A stretch of DNA of 64,000 nucleotides from Ephemerocybe angulata (taxonomy: Eukaryota > Basidiomycota > Agaricomycetes > Agaricales > Psathyrellaceae): contig JAACJK010000125.1 of the NCBI GenBank assembly GCA_013368325.1, positions 89,442-153,441 on the forward strand, given 5' to 3'. The position numbers and the translations under genes were made by a program. Under the pieces are notes generated by a model, which searched no databases, was not told the DNA's origin, and worked only from the letters and a program-made list of their open reading frames with translations. The first letter of the stretch is position 1. Each line of letters starts with the position of its first letter. Of the stretch, positions 13,901 through 25,779 are shown piece after piece.

Positions 13901-16900
13901 TCCTGTACCTCACTCGAATGTCTTCATCCTTGGCAAGCTTCTTCAGAAGTTCTAGTGGCGGAGACCCAGGGCATTTCCACGTCGCTTCCTGGGGGTCGAA
14001 TGAGACATATTCCTCCAGGAACTGGGAGAACGTATCGCGGATTTTCCAAGAATACATGAGATCTTTGTTGCAATTATTGCAAAGATGTTCCAGGATCTTC
14101 CCCAATAGCTCCTTCAGCTTTTCGCTTGCCGCCGGTCGGGTCCAGATGGGGAGAGTTGAGTGGAGAATTCGGATGACCAGGCAATACGACTCCGGGTTGC
14201 GGTCATACTGGTACGGCGATAACACGCCACTTGCGGCTTCCAGCAGCAGAACCAATTGTGTATCGTTGCATTCTAATGCTCCTGCTCGAATTTCTCTGAA
14301 AAGGAGGGGCGCGACCATTAAGAACCACGGCTCGTTTGCATCCGATGACTTGTCGGGTTTGTTGGGTGGCTTCATTCGCTTGGGGGATGAATATGCTACT
14401 AGCTCCAACAACGCACGATCTCTTGTTGGTTGTTCTGGGAAAGTCTGAAGGAGGGGCCCCCGTGTGAGAATCGAAATGTTAACCTCGTGTATTCGTTGAC
14501 GCAGCACAGTGTCCCGGGAAACAGCTTCATAATTGGCAGTGTTGGAGGTGGCTGTCTTCAATTCGCCAAAGTCATCGTCGACGTCCATGTCCACAAGGCC
14601 ACCTGATTGTGCAGGCCGAGCTGAAGCTTCTGTGATTTCTCGAATTACTTTGGTCAAGTCCTTCAAGTATGACTGGAGCTGCTAAGAGTGTGAGGCAATT
14701 TATGGCAAACTTGGTATTCACACGTACATTATGAGATTGCCAGATGGCACGAAGGAGAGCACTCCGTTTCCGCCGAGTCGTTTCCATAGGGTCTTCCTGG
14801 GCTTTTGGGTAGTAGACCCTCGCCATACCGTCGTTTGCGTAATCTGGCTGCGCGACACCATCCCAATGGGCGTCCTCCAGGGGGCTCGAGGTCGAGACAA
14901 GGCATTCAAGCCCGATCAGCAATGAAAACTGCTCTTCGGCATTCCATCGTGCGGTCTTCACAAAAGTCACTACAGTCCTCATCAACTTCCCCGCATCCGG
15001 TGATACCTTTATCTCAGACACCGTGGAGTTGACGGCGAAGGCGCCTTCAAAGGCCATTGCGGTGATCGCGAAATCAAGAGCTCGGCGGGTGAACTCTACC
15101 GAGGGATGTGCGCCATTTGAGGTCTTTTCCGTCCACTCAGTATCTATAGCTTTCAGCGTCTTCGAGAAGAATGCTAAGATAGTGGTTCCACAACGGCTGG
15201 GTTTGACCGGCTCATCGTTGGGGGAAGAGGTGAAAGGGTACAGGCCCACGTCAGACAATCGGTAAGCATCTTGGAGTTCTGCGGCTCTGGACTGGACGAA
15301 CGCTGGAAGGGAGGCGAAGATCGAGTAATCGCGGATTGCCAGTAGTTTCCTTTCTTCCTTCATACTCTCAACGATTGGGGAGACAGGCAATGCGATCCTG
15401 CAACCGAGATCGGATTGTTTTCCCAACCCAGTGATCGCTTCCAACAGGGTGAGGGTGTCGCTGACGGTGTAGAGAAGCGGCCCGCCTTTCGCTGCTTCGG
15501 CGGCGGTCCATGTACTGGTGAACCAGGCACAGAACTTGTCTTCAAGATGAAGGCGGTGGAGCCTCTCATCCTGCGCCGCGATTTGGAGACATTTGCGTAG
15601 AAACATGCATACAGAGTCGTAAGGGTGCGTTGGGCCTTGAACATCAATATTCTTGCCAAAGTTTTCGATCGTAGGCAAAACTTCTTTCGGTGTGAGACGG
15701 ATGTGGCCCGATGGAGGGGTGTGCCTGAACAGTCCGACGAGAAGGGAATGGGCAGCATGGCAGGCTGCACGGCATGGCCCAGGAACGTTCGTTCGTTGAA
15801 TGGTGTTCGACCAGATCGTATCCCATATTGAATCCCGCGCCTTCAAGTCCTCGGAAGGCTTCAGAGCAGGTGTGTTGTGCCTTTCGGAGAAAGCTATGGC
15901 TGCGAGATTCATGAAGATCCAGATTTGGGTGTCTACATGGTCCGTGGGGAGCATTTTGAGAAGTTTACGCAGGATTTTGTCTTGGGCGCCTTCGTGGAGG
16001 ACTGGCCAATGTCGGTCGACGAAGAAGAGCAAGATTTGCAGATCAAATATTTTGCGGGCTAAAGGGGATTGCTTGTCGATACCGCCGTCCTTGTCCTTGT
16101 CCTTCAAGAAGATGATAGGATTTTGCAATGACTTCGCACCACTACTGGGCGTGGTCGCCCCCATTTCTGACAACTCGAAAAGCTGTGGATTGGTGAAGTG
16201 CTGTCAAATTCACATCCTCCCCGAAAGAACGATTGTAACGCACCGCCCGCCAGCAATCAGCTTGCAATTCTAATAAAGCCCAGGTGAAAGCCTGAGATGA
16301 GCCAAAGCTCCAACCGGCGCGGAAGGTGCTGGCGACGAAAGGGTTGTCCCCAACATCACTCGACCCGGGATTCTCCCTATCCAGCAACTCCAACCTGAGG
16401 GTTTCGAGCTCGAACACGCATCCAGTTTCCGCGGCCAAAACTTTACAAAGGAGATCCACTGCGGTAGCAGCGCCGAAGGTGCGCGAAGTAGCAAAGGTCC
16501 CAGGCTCCTTGGGCATGATGAAAGGCAGGAGTCGCCGAAAGATAATCACGAGTGTCTCTTTCTTCTGCCGCTCTTTCCCCTTGGTTGGCCAGAAAGAGAC
16601 AAGATCAGACCAAGTCTCTTGTGCAAAGATGCGCACTTCTTGAATGGCATTGTAGGCGACGTGATCTAGGGTTAAGGAAACCGAAGTCAGCAGGTCGGAG
16701 TTAATGGTTGAGTCCGTGTACATGGCGAGGGATCGGCGAAGCCTCCGCAAGATAGCGGAAGGCAGATAGTCACAATCAGGAGATGTAATTGGACTATTTG
16801 GTGATGTGAGGAGGGTCGAGAGGAGGACGGCAAATTGGTTCTGCTCGTGGGACGCTGTTTGGGACGCTGTTGCTGCCTGCCGCTGCCGTTTGGATGCCCC

Positions 16901-17539
16901 GCCTTGAATACTCGTAGTCGCAGCCCGTTTCTTTGTATTGGGACTTGTAGGAAGTTCGATGTCTCTATCTTCATCCGAGGCATCAATGGACTGGTTGTCG
17001 TCAAAGCTTGGATCACTGAATTTCACCAGCATCGAGTCGCCAAGTATAGCATTGAAGCATATCTCCACACATCGAATCCAAGGGTCTTTTGGTATATGCT
17101 CGAGATGGGGTCGGTAACTTGCTATTGCTTGAAGAGCGTTGATGTAGTGAAGAGAGAGGTGAGGACATAGGCGGCGACCGAAACCGAGCTCACGATTGAG
17201 CAACTTGCAGGCAGATTCGACTTCAGTTCGTCGCCAGCGTCGAGAAGTGTTCTCCACAAACTGTCGCACTGCATCTGCCGCATTCTCCAGGCGCTTCGCT
17301 GTAGCGGCTTCGCCTGTTCCCTTTCCCTTGCTGGCCTTGGCCCTCAGTAGCTCCCGCTCCTTGCGCACATTCTCGAGAAGAGACCTGAATAATTGATTCA
17401 AATCGTCTGCATCCGTGTTTTCGATTCGTGCCGGGTTTTCGTAAAAGTAACTTAGGGCGAGAAGGGCATCTACTCGGTCTTTGATTTTCGCGCTGTTGAG
17501 TAAATCTGAGATCCCTATTGCATCTCTCGGGAGAGTCAT
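7903..17539 (-). CDS. TEL1: Tel1/ATM DNA-damage checkpoint kinase (PIKK family)
   Basis: A giant kinase acting in the nucleus at double-strand breaks and telomeres with the Mre11 complex. The chain reads from ATG 17539 through at least ten exons. The first are 17539-16244, 16182-14728, 14681-13795, 13739-10764, 10709-10349, 10296-9757 and 9705-9157, and each junction restores the frame. About 3,000 residues are predicted, the usual ATM size. The N-terminus has a TAN-like motif ([17 protein letters not shown]), followed by a long helical-repeat region and FAT segment. The kinase domain has [27 protein letters not shown], the catalytic [11 protein letters not shown], and [10 protein letters not shown]. 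The chain ends with a FATC domain, [15 protein letters not shown] to GWGPHL. All catalytic motifs are intact and I see no internal break. The FATC ending and the TAN motif favour Tel1/ATM over Mec1/ATR or TOR. Confidence 0.93.
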
Positions 17540-18997
17540 CTCGTCCCGTGCACTAGGAAAGAGGAAAGAAGTAAGGTTAGATGTCGCCGAGTCAGGAACA
17601 GCATCCTCACCGTGGATATGCGTGTGGTATAGAGGATTATATTGTAGTTGAAGACAAGGGTGTTACACACGACCCAAGGTCGCCACTGTGTCTGATTCGG
17701 CAAGGTCCCGGCGCGACGATGATGCCAAGACTTCGCGAAGTGTTGTTTGGCCTTGCTTGTGCATCACGAGCCTATTTAAGGCCAATTTTTTGCCAACGTC
17801 TCTTTGTTCCCTATCCCTACCTTCCTCGAATAACACCGCTTTCAACTGCATCCATACTGACATTTTTAGGTCTCTTTCGTATGTCTACAACGACCCACTT
17901 CTGCCCGCGCAGCTGTAAGTGCTTGCAGCGGTTCTGGTTGGGCCGAGAATAATGGACGACGCTGGTCTAATCAACCAGTCGATGGCCGCGAGATACAGGG
18001 AGAGCTTTCACTACTGGGCTCTTCCTTCATATTGTCTGCCCACACTTCCTTACTTTGTACCCAGTTTCGTTGTAACGTAGCTCCAATGAAATTTTATGCC
18101 TTCATCCATACTCTACGAATCATCCAGTGTGAAGTTTCTTCGCCAGCATTTCTTTCGAAAATTTTCTCCCAACTGGATAAAACATGCCGATGGTTAGAGA
18201 ACGGGAGGAGGAGCTCATGAGTTATTCAAGTGCCTGATAGACGACCGAAGTGAAGATATGTATTGTGCAGTGGAAGGACCTCCAGAGACGATTTCAGCGC
18301 TTTCAGCAGGCTTGTCCAACCAGTGAATGCAATTCTGCATGCTTTCTATGTAACAGGACCTGGAGTACTCTGAAGAAGTATCACATCGCCTCTATATCAT
18401 GGCTTGGCTCTCCAGGCCCAGGAAAGATTTAAAGCAGTCGCACCCTCCAAACCCATTTGCAGTACCTCAGTCAGGTGTCTTTGAGTAACTTGTGAGAACT
18501 AGTATTAAGTATACTCTCTCAGGTTCTGTCGGGGCGGTAGTTATGCGGGCTGATTGGGCTACTACGACCAGAAATTGCCCTTGCGCGCAACGAATCTCTC
18601 CCCGCCCTTTGGGAGGCTGGACTCCATGTCAAAATCAGTCCGACGGTAATGGCTACTGACTCTCTCCATATCTCGTCTCTGCTTCGTGGTTACACCACTG
18701 GAGACCAGCTTTAGAGATGCTCCTCCAAACCAAGCCTCAGAGTAGCGGGGGTGTAGATGAGACCCGCCCGGTATGCCCTAACTCAAACTTGATGTATATC
18801 ACCTAGTACGTCTACCAGTCCTCCGCATCTATCACCCGTCCGCTGACCCCTGGGATCTGAGGTAAACCTGGCTTCTCATGACCTTCTGTGCCTTAGATCT
18901 TCTCCATATGGAGGGGTGATGCGACATTCCTTTGCTTTAAAGAGAGTGGCAGTCTCTTATCCCGACTCCCAGCTCATTTAGCCCCCCGCCTGTCACG
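17540..18997. other. Intergenic region between divergent Tel1 and lectin-tailed genes
   Basis: About 1.45 kb upstream of both flanking genes. It must hold both promoters. Open frames are short and I recognise no protein motif, RNA gene or repeat. Confidence 0.5.
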
Positions 18998-20213
18998 ATG
19001 TTGCTCACCCTTCTTCCAGTCGTTCTCCTCTCACTCTCATCCGTTTCGCTCGCAAGCGCTCTGAATGAGAGGCGGCAGGTTACGGACCCCGGATTCGCGA
19101 CCCAGTTCATAATCCACAACTCGTGTCCTGCTACCATCAACGTCTATGTCGGCTCGTCACTGGACTCCTCGATTCAATCTGGAGGAAACCACACACGGTT
19201 TGGTTATACCACCGACCTGTTCTACACAGACGCGAATGGTGGCAATGCGAACGGTGTGGGATCGACCAAAGCCGGCTTCTCTGATGTGAGTGCCCGTGCA
19301 AGACGTTTTTGGAAATTCGCGCGCTTACGGGTTAAGCGCTCAATAGAGAGGGTACTATTACATGGTGAAGAACGGCAACGGGCCCCTTAACACGGGCCTG
19401 AGCGTAGTCCCCCGATCAGATCCCGTAAGCCTTATTTTCTCATACCCATGTTGACGTCGTCTGAGCCAATCCTCGTCTCCTAAAAGCACAGCGGCTTCTG
19501 TATTCCCATCGAATGTAACTCCCCCAACTGCGACACCGCATTCGACACGCCCCCAGCCACATTCCCCCCAATCCAGTACTGGACGCCTCCTACCCCCTAC
19601 TACATGTGCCAATACCCCAACACTACTTACGATATCACCTTCTGCCCCACCGGAGCTTGGCCTGTCACCCCGCCTGCCCCCACCAGCTCGAAGATACACC
19701 CGGGTTCCTCGGGACAGAAGTGCCTGGATGTTCGGGGAGCTAAGTTTGAAAATGGTACTCCGGTTCAGATTTACGACTGTAATGGAACCGCGGCCCAGAA
19801 CTGGCAATTGGTAAAGGGCAGCACGAAGGTAAAGCTGGCCGGAACCAACTTCTGTCTCGACGCTGGGTCCAGTGAGTTATAATATACCAGCCTTGGGTCT
19901 TGAACGTTTCGACTCTAACTGGAAATTTTGTGCCTTTTCAGGTCCTGGAAACGGCATTGGGCTGAAGATTTGGCAGTGTTACGATAACCTTCCCGCCCAG
20001 CAGTGGTACTTCACAGGCGATAATCGAATCGCGCTCGAAGGCAAAGGTGCGTCGAATTCGGTTTCATTAAAGTACGAAGAGCAAGAGCTGAGACGTAACG
20101 CGTAACTACTAGGACAATGCCTTGACCTGCCTAATGGTGCACTTTCGAACTCGAACCAGGTTCAAACATGGCAATGCACGACCGGCAACAGCAACCAGGT
20201 TTGGACGATCTGA
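18998..20213 (+). CDS. Secreted glycopeptide/thaumatin-like protein with C-terminal ricin-B type lectin (CBM13) domain
   Basis: Five exons (18998-19285, 19347-19424, 19487-19871, 19942-20046, 20113-20213) give about 318 residues, all junctions in frame. Residues 1-20 form a signal peptide (MLLTLLPVVLLSLSSVSLAS). The first domain, starting QFIIHNSCPATINVYVG, resembles small cysteine-rich fungal glycopeptide/thaumatin-like proteins, with Cys in FCIPIECNSPNC and MCQYPNTTYDITFC. The second domain has beta-trefoil lectin repeats with the QxW signature: CLDVRG then AQNWQL, CLDA then AQQWYF, and CLDL then SNQVWTI. This points to extracellular carbohydrate binding, perhaps on fungal or plant walls. 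No catalytic or toxin chain is present. The exact ligand cannot be told from sequence. Confidence 0.82.
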
Positions 20214-20630
20214 GAGTTACAAATGGATATTTTGTGCCAGACTTCAATTGACCCTTGAGTTGGCGCAGAGACCTTGAATGGACTATATAAACTCTCTTTA
20301 CAGAGTCTTTCCTTTAACCCCTACATGCTCCTACGGACTACTTACTTTGGACACTCCAGTCTCCTTCGAGCTGGCAATGCTATATATTGATAACCCAGTG
20401 AAAGCGAATAAATAGAGCGGACAATTATTCAAGACAGGATATCGACGATACAGAGAGCAATGTACATGGAGGATACGACATAGAGGTACAGATATAGAGT
20501 TCATCAACGTCAATGCGCAAGAGCAAGTCCAATCTGACCAGTGCGATATCTAGACTGGTAACCAGCCGGAGAATGGAGATTCGTTCTGGCCTGCGCGAGA
20601 GCAGGAGAATCTTCGATTCTCTCTCTAGGC
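20214..20630. other. Convergent intergenic region
   Basis: About 420 bases between the ends of the lectin-tailed gene and the cystathionine beta-synthase gene. It is AT-richer than the flanks and should hold the two 3' UTRs. No gene seen. Confidence 0.5.
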
Positions 20631-22202
20631 TCATAGGCGAACGGTCACCAGTCTATCCGATATCGAGGAAGCACTGCTGGGCTCAGGGGCTTTGAGCAGA
20701 ACGGGGCCGGTGTGGGTATCCTTCGTGTTAAGAATGCCGGCAATCTTGCCAGCCAGAGCCGATGGAGGTGCTTCCATCGCGATTTGCAGGAACCACGGCT
20801 TGCTCATGTAATTCCGGATGCTGGATAGCAAAGTCAGTCGAAGGTTCCGCATAAACGTGGTTGAAGATTAGACGTACCCATCAGCGAGCAAGACAACAAC
20901 GTTAGCTCCCTCCGTGTTGGCAGTCTCCCTTCCAGCATCGCTCTTTAACCACCGCAGCGCACCACTGAGGGCACTTCCACTGCTGCCACCGACGAGCAAG
21001 CCCTCGTTCCGCATGACCAGCTGGACAGCGGCAAACGATTCGGCGTCGTCCGTCTTCATCCACTGATCGATGTCCTGGAAGTTCAAGACTTCGGGGATGA
21101 AGTCGTAGCCGATACCCTCGACGGTGTAAGGGGTGTTGTCTTCGGGGGACACCTCATCACAATCGGGCCCTTTGGCGAGGACACTGCCTTTCTAAAAGGG
21201 TGTCAGACTCATATAAAGCAGCGAAAGGCCCGGAGCAATACTCACTGGGTCGACACCAACGACGATGCAGTCCTTGTTGTGCGTCTTTTTGATAGCACGG
21301 GCGATACCCGTGATGGTACCACCAGTACCAGCTCCGGCAACCAGGACGTCGACCTTTCCGGAAGAAGGGTGCTCGGGCGACGCGGGGGTCGCGACGACCG
21401 CTTCGATGATCTCGGGTCCAGTCGTCAACTCATGAGCAAGAGGGTTGTTGACCTACCATACGACGTCAGCATATATGTAGGTGGAGCATAAGCAGCGAAC
21501 GCACGTTGCTGTACTGGTCAAGGATGATGCCGTAAGGAATTTCACGCTGCAAACGCTGGGCAACTCCTGCGATCGTTAAGGAATTCAGCCACGAGAGTGC
21601 CAAAGGATGGAATGGGGGCTCTACCTATGTGGCTTGTCGGCGAATCCCAAGCGGCTTCGGTAGGTGTGCGGATAACTTCAGCTCCGAGGGCACGGAGGAG
21701 AGCCTCTTTTTCGAGCGACATTTTGTTAGGGAGGGTTATGATGGTTGCATACCCCTTATCTATAGTATTCAGTACCCGTTCGCGGACTGGAGGTAATGGG
21801 ATGCGTTACCTTGATTGCGCAGGCCATTGCGAGTCCGATACCTAGGACGGCGAAGGATAATTAGAGGCTAGACCGAACCGAGGAAATGCAGTTGAAGGCG
21901 TACCGGTGTTGCCGGACGTTGGCTCGATAACGACGCTCTTTCCGGGAATGAGCTTGCCGTCGCGCTCTGCAGCTTCGACCATGGCCTTGGCAATTCTGTC
22001 TTTGACGGATCCTCCCGCAGAGAAGAACTCAACCTTGCCAACTAAAAAAAGGATCAGGACTCTGTCCGACGACAAGCGGACAGAAAAAAGACATACGCAA
22101 ATTGCATTTCAAATCCTGGTCCTTTGCAATTTTGTCGAGGCGGATGAGAGGGGTCTTGCCCACAGCGCCGAGCGCGTTATCGAGGACTTGAGGAGGAGAC
22201 AT
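20631..22202 (-). CDS. CYS4: Cystathionine beta-synthase, catalytic core only
   Basis: A PLP enzyme joining homocysteine and serine to cystathionine in the cytosolic transsulfuration pathway. The ATG at 22202 opens [31 protein letters not shown]. Later exons show the PLP-lysine motif [11 protein letters not shown], the PLP-binding [28 protein letters not shown], and [15 protein letters not shown] joined across an intron. The 3' part has [12 protein letters not shown] and [17 protein letters not shown]. The chain ends after [13 protein letters not shown] plus about 40 residues at 20631. That is roughly 370 residues, so the C-terminal Bateman (CBS-pair) regulatory domain of yeast and human enzymes is absent. 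An upstream in-frame stretch (22289-22203) could be read as a basic N-terminal extension but is more likely the leader. The catalytic core separates it poorly from cysteine synthase, but EGIGYDFIP and the serine/homocysteine loop favour CBS. Confidence 0.88.
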
Positions 22203-23599
22203 TGCTGTGGAGTAGCTATGAAAATGGGATATCGATAGGGAGCGGTAAAGAGAAATGGAATTTTGTTGAGCCACCTTGTGGTGAAACACAGCTTATATAG
22301 GCTTCGCGCAAGTACCGTCCGGAGTGATCTCCGTCTTCCGGACGGATCAAGCATGTGGATGTCCGGATTGGGAACCATCCCTGCATGGCGCCATCTGGAC
22401 TTTGGCTGGTGCGATGGTCTCTGGAATCCTTTTTAAGGGCTGTGGCGCTTTGTGGCGCACATCCTTCTTTCAATTCCGACTACATTGACTGCCTGCGATT
22501 GCTGGAGCACGAGACGAACCACGCCGGCCCTTTGGTGAGGCCGTCGACAACGGTCAGGAACAGGCGGCGACCGCCGGAGGCCGTCTCGCTTCGCTGGGTA
22601 CTCCAAGAAGCGATGCTTTATTTTCGAGGACTAGACTACAGGGAATATTGAAGAGGACAGAGACAGGTGCACGTTATAGTCGGAAGGTTCCTCTGCGGTG
22701 GCTATCTCTGACACCAACTCACCTTAGGAGTCTGACCCTATGGTAGCAATATCGGAACCTCGTACGGCCATTCCCAGAATCTTTGTGCTCTGATTGTGCT
22801 CTGCCAGATGCCATAACCTCGCCGGACCTTCTGGGAGGAACCCTGCTCAATGACCGACCAGGTCACCAGCAGCGTTATCATACTCGGGTTCTTCAGGTCA
22901 TGCACATCGCTCTGTAATGAATCAGCGAGCCCCTGCTCCCGGATCGCCCACCTGGAGGTCCCTCTGTCGACCTCCGCTGCACACATCAACCGCCACTGGT
23001 CTACCGCTGTGTCTTACGGTCGCCCCTCCTGTGCAGTCACGGGGAATATTCTGTGAGGCTTACGAGGTGGCGCAAGGGAAAGAAGGAGCGCTTTTGATCG
23101 CCAGCATCCTGTTCACCATTGTTGGGGCACCTGCATTTCGTTGAACTATTCTTGGCTTAGCGCGGTCTTACCAACAGGTCACTGGATATCTTATACACCT
23201 GAAGGCTATGCTGTACGTGCACTATCGTCCAATGAGAAGACAACGGGGCGCTTCCGAAGCCTTGGCCGGCGCCTACCCTTGGGCTGCGGTCTAACCGTCA
23301 CCGATTTCAATTCGTTTTTGAATTGTGGCGAAAAGAGACGTTATGATAACTTCGCCTTTTTGGCCGGACTCATGGGCCCTCACGTCAGGACGGTCAGGTA
23401 GGCCGGAGACGAAACGGCATTGTTCGATGCCGTGAAGAAACCAAATCTTGGAGGCACCTGACTGATTTTCCTGCCGCCTTAACAGCTTCGCAGTTCTGGT
23501 CAACGGGGCATCTGGGAATGTATTTGTCTCTACCTTACAGTTACAGGGCTATTGTCTCTATTAATTTTCGGTGAGGACGCTAACAGGAGCGCCAATCGC
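22203..23599. other. Intergenic region upstream of CBS
   Basis: About 1.4 kb. The part next to 22203 is the CBS promoter and leader. The rest contains only short unsupported frames. Confidence 0.45.
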
Positions 23600-23910
23600 G
23601 TTGAAAGCAATCCTCACCTCCATACTCTCCGGAAATGTTTAGTTGCAAAGGCTTTCCCATCCAGGTGTCCACGTCGTGTGATCCCTCAAGATAGGGTCTG
23701 TGTTGGGGTGGATAAGCTTAGGAAATCACAAGGTCAGATATGGATGAACTAATACGTAAGGCAGTTACACTCACGAAAAGGGGTCCTCGGTTAACGATGA
23801 ACCAGGAGAGGAGGGTGTCGGCTTGATGAGGGTTGAAGGTATCCGCTTGGAACATTACCGTTAGGTGGGAACTGACGGGGCAATCCCAGAATTGAAGATG
23901 CGTCGCTGGA
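23600..23910 (-). pseudogene. Decayed tandem copy of the DOPA 4,5-dioxygenase-like gene
   Basis: Read leftward from about 23905, the sequence gives QFWD, then LTVMFQADTFNPHQADTLLSW and FIVNRGPLF. These line up with RFWD, PTAMFEVNVFTPHQTGAFFSW and LALNRGPLS of the intact gene at 24338-25214. A GT-AG intron at the same place follows, then LIHPNTDPILRDHT matching LIHPNTSDPLKDHT. After DHT the frame must shift by one to recover MGKPLQLN (intact copy MGRPWPLN). The 5' exons are not recognisable. Frameshift plus missing 5' half mean a pseudogene of an older tandem duplication. Confidence 0.75.
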
Positions 23911-24337
23911 AAGGTTAATGATCGATAGCTGCCCTTAAAGTATTTTATCGTGATTATAATTTCTCACTGCATACCAGCTCAGTACTCAGTAGGCAGTGGC
24001 TGGGGCAAGTTGACCTCGAAATCCGACACTGATTCTCTCAGTGTCAATTGAACGGTGAACCTCTTTCACCTGTACCGAAGTTAATGTTTGGCAATATGGG
24101 ACTCCGCGAGTGACTTTTATGTCTGGCTACACGAATAAGCGTGCCATGTTGCTGTCACTATCCTCATGCGCTTCCTTGGATCAGAAGGGTATGAATTCCC
24201 GGCGCTTAAAGTACTTGGTAACAGCGCTTGGACATCAGGCGCCCAACTGAAGCACCTGGGCACGAGTCGGCAATCCAAAAACTGCTCTCCATTTATACAC
24301 TCCACGGGCATACATCCGACCCCACATTTAGAGAATC
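23911..24337. other. Spacer between the intact and decayed dioxygenase copies
   Basis: About 430 bases. The side near 24337 is the 3' flank of the intact gene. I looked here for 5' exons of the decayed copy and did not find them. Confidence 0.45.
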
Positions 24338-25214
24338 TCAATTGGCACCACTGGCAGCGCCAGGGGCAGCCGCAGCCGCATGGGCACCCGTGCCCCTCAG
24401 CGCCATGCTCAGTGGCGTTATATTCAAAGGCCACGGTCTCCCCATCCAGGTCGCTAATTCAGTGTGGTCTTTCAAGGGGTCGCTCGTGTTTGGATGGATT
24501 AGAACCCTGTAAATTAGACGAAGATAAGTAATGCCACCCTGGGGTGGCAGTGGATGTGGAGAATAAGCGTGGTGCGGAACGTACGAGAGGGGGCCACGAT
24601 TGAGTGCGAGCCAGGAGAAGAAGGCGCCGGTTTGGTGTGGGGTAAAGACATTTACTTCGAACATCGCCGTTGGGTGCGGGCCTGCGTGGTTTGCGCATCG
24701 GGTTATCAACTGGGCAGTAGAAATGGATAGGAGTGGGGGACATACCGATTGCTTTGTCCCAGAATCGGTAGATGCGCAACTGTCAACGAAGGGAGTGTTC
24801 AAAATGCCAGATATTAGCCTCGTGACCTTGGGTGGTATTGAGGACATCGACTCTTCTCGTACCTCAGGAAACTCCCTACGTATCCTCTCGTGCAGCTCTT
24901 TCGCGAAGAGTGCCTCGTCGGGATTGCCAGGCATGTAGTAGACTTTCGCAACATCACGCAACATATTAGAAGGGGGCCAAACGCTACACGCCTGAGAACT
25001 CACTATGAAAGTCAAACCCATTGTTCGTCTTCACGAAGCCCTCCGGAAACTCATCATATACCGTCGAAAGTTTCCCAGTAGGGGGGTTCACGAGTGACTT
25101 GCCATCCGCACTGCGCGCCTCCGAGTCAAGAGGGTTCTGCTTCAGCGTCTCGGGGTCATACACCGCCAGGGGCGACGCGTAGGGGAAGTTCGCACTGTAG
25201 CTGTTATCCGACAT
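24338..25214 (-). CDS. DOPA 4,5-dioxygenase-like protein (extradiol dioxygenase family)
   Basis: Five exons from ATG 25214 to a TGA at 24338 give about 210 residues, the usual size of the family known from betalain-forming Amanita and bacterial homologues. After a polar N-terminus (MSDNSYSANFPYASPLAVYD) come FDFHIYYMPGNPDEALFAKEL, in which FDFH is joined to YYMPG across an intron. Next are RRFPE-type residues, RIYRFWDKAIGPHPTAMFEV, FTPHQTGAFFSWLALNRGPLS and LIHPNTSDPLKDHTELATW. The conserved His in FDFH, GPHP, TPHQ and LIHPN are candidate metal ligands. The C-terminus is extended by an Ala/Gly-rich tail. Activity on DOPA in particular is inferred from the family name; many fungal members have unknown substrates. 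A decayed copy lies just downstream. Confidence 0.85.
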
Positions 25215-25779
25215 CGACAGTTTCTCGACACTGGACTGGCGTAATCTGCGGTTTGCGACTGGGCGCTGTGCTTCTAGATCGGCGGTGGGCGCTTGGAACC
25301 AGGTGCAAGATGCAACTAATTAATCTCGGCTAGATCGACGTCGAGGGTGCCCTGGTGTTGATCGAGGGAGCGTGTTTGCGTGAATTATGGCGTCGACGTC
25401 GAGGATCGGTAGATCGTCGATGTAGGAAGCGAATTGATTGTCGCCCGTCGGACTTGCGTTCAAGATAGGGGCCTGATGACGTCGTATGCTTCCCAGGAAG
25501 CTCTTAAGAACTTGAAGGTTTTGGGACGAGGAAAGGTTGGCTAACAATAGAGGCTTGGACGGGGAGCCCGATAGGACGATACGGAGTAGTATATGTATGT
25601 AGTCCGTGACATAGGGATCTTTGTAACCTTTTGTAACCTCCTCGTAAATTGGATTAGGCGTATGGCTCGAGTTGGCACCACAGAAGCACGAAGCTTACAA
25701 AGTGCTTCGCGAATCACGTCGGGGCGGCCGGGTGGGTGGTCCAGGTACGACCAATTTGAATTAGCAGGTTCTGATGATA

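Noticed and set aside
22203..22289. Possible mitochondrial presequence extending CBS
   Set aside because: An in-frame basic extension exists, but the conserved CBS N-terminus begins at 22202 and CBS is cytosolic in fungi; more likely leader.
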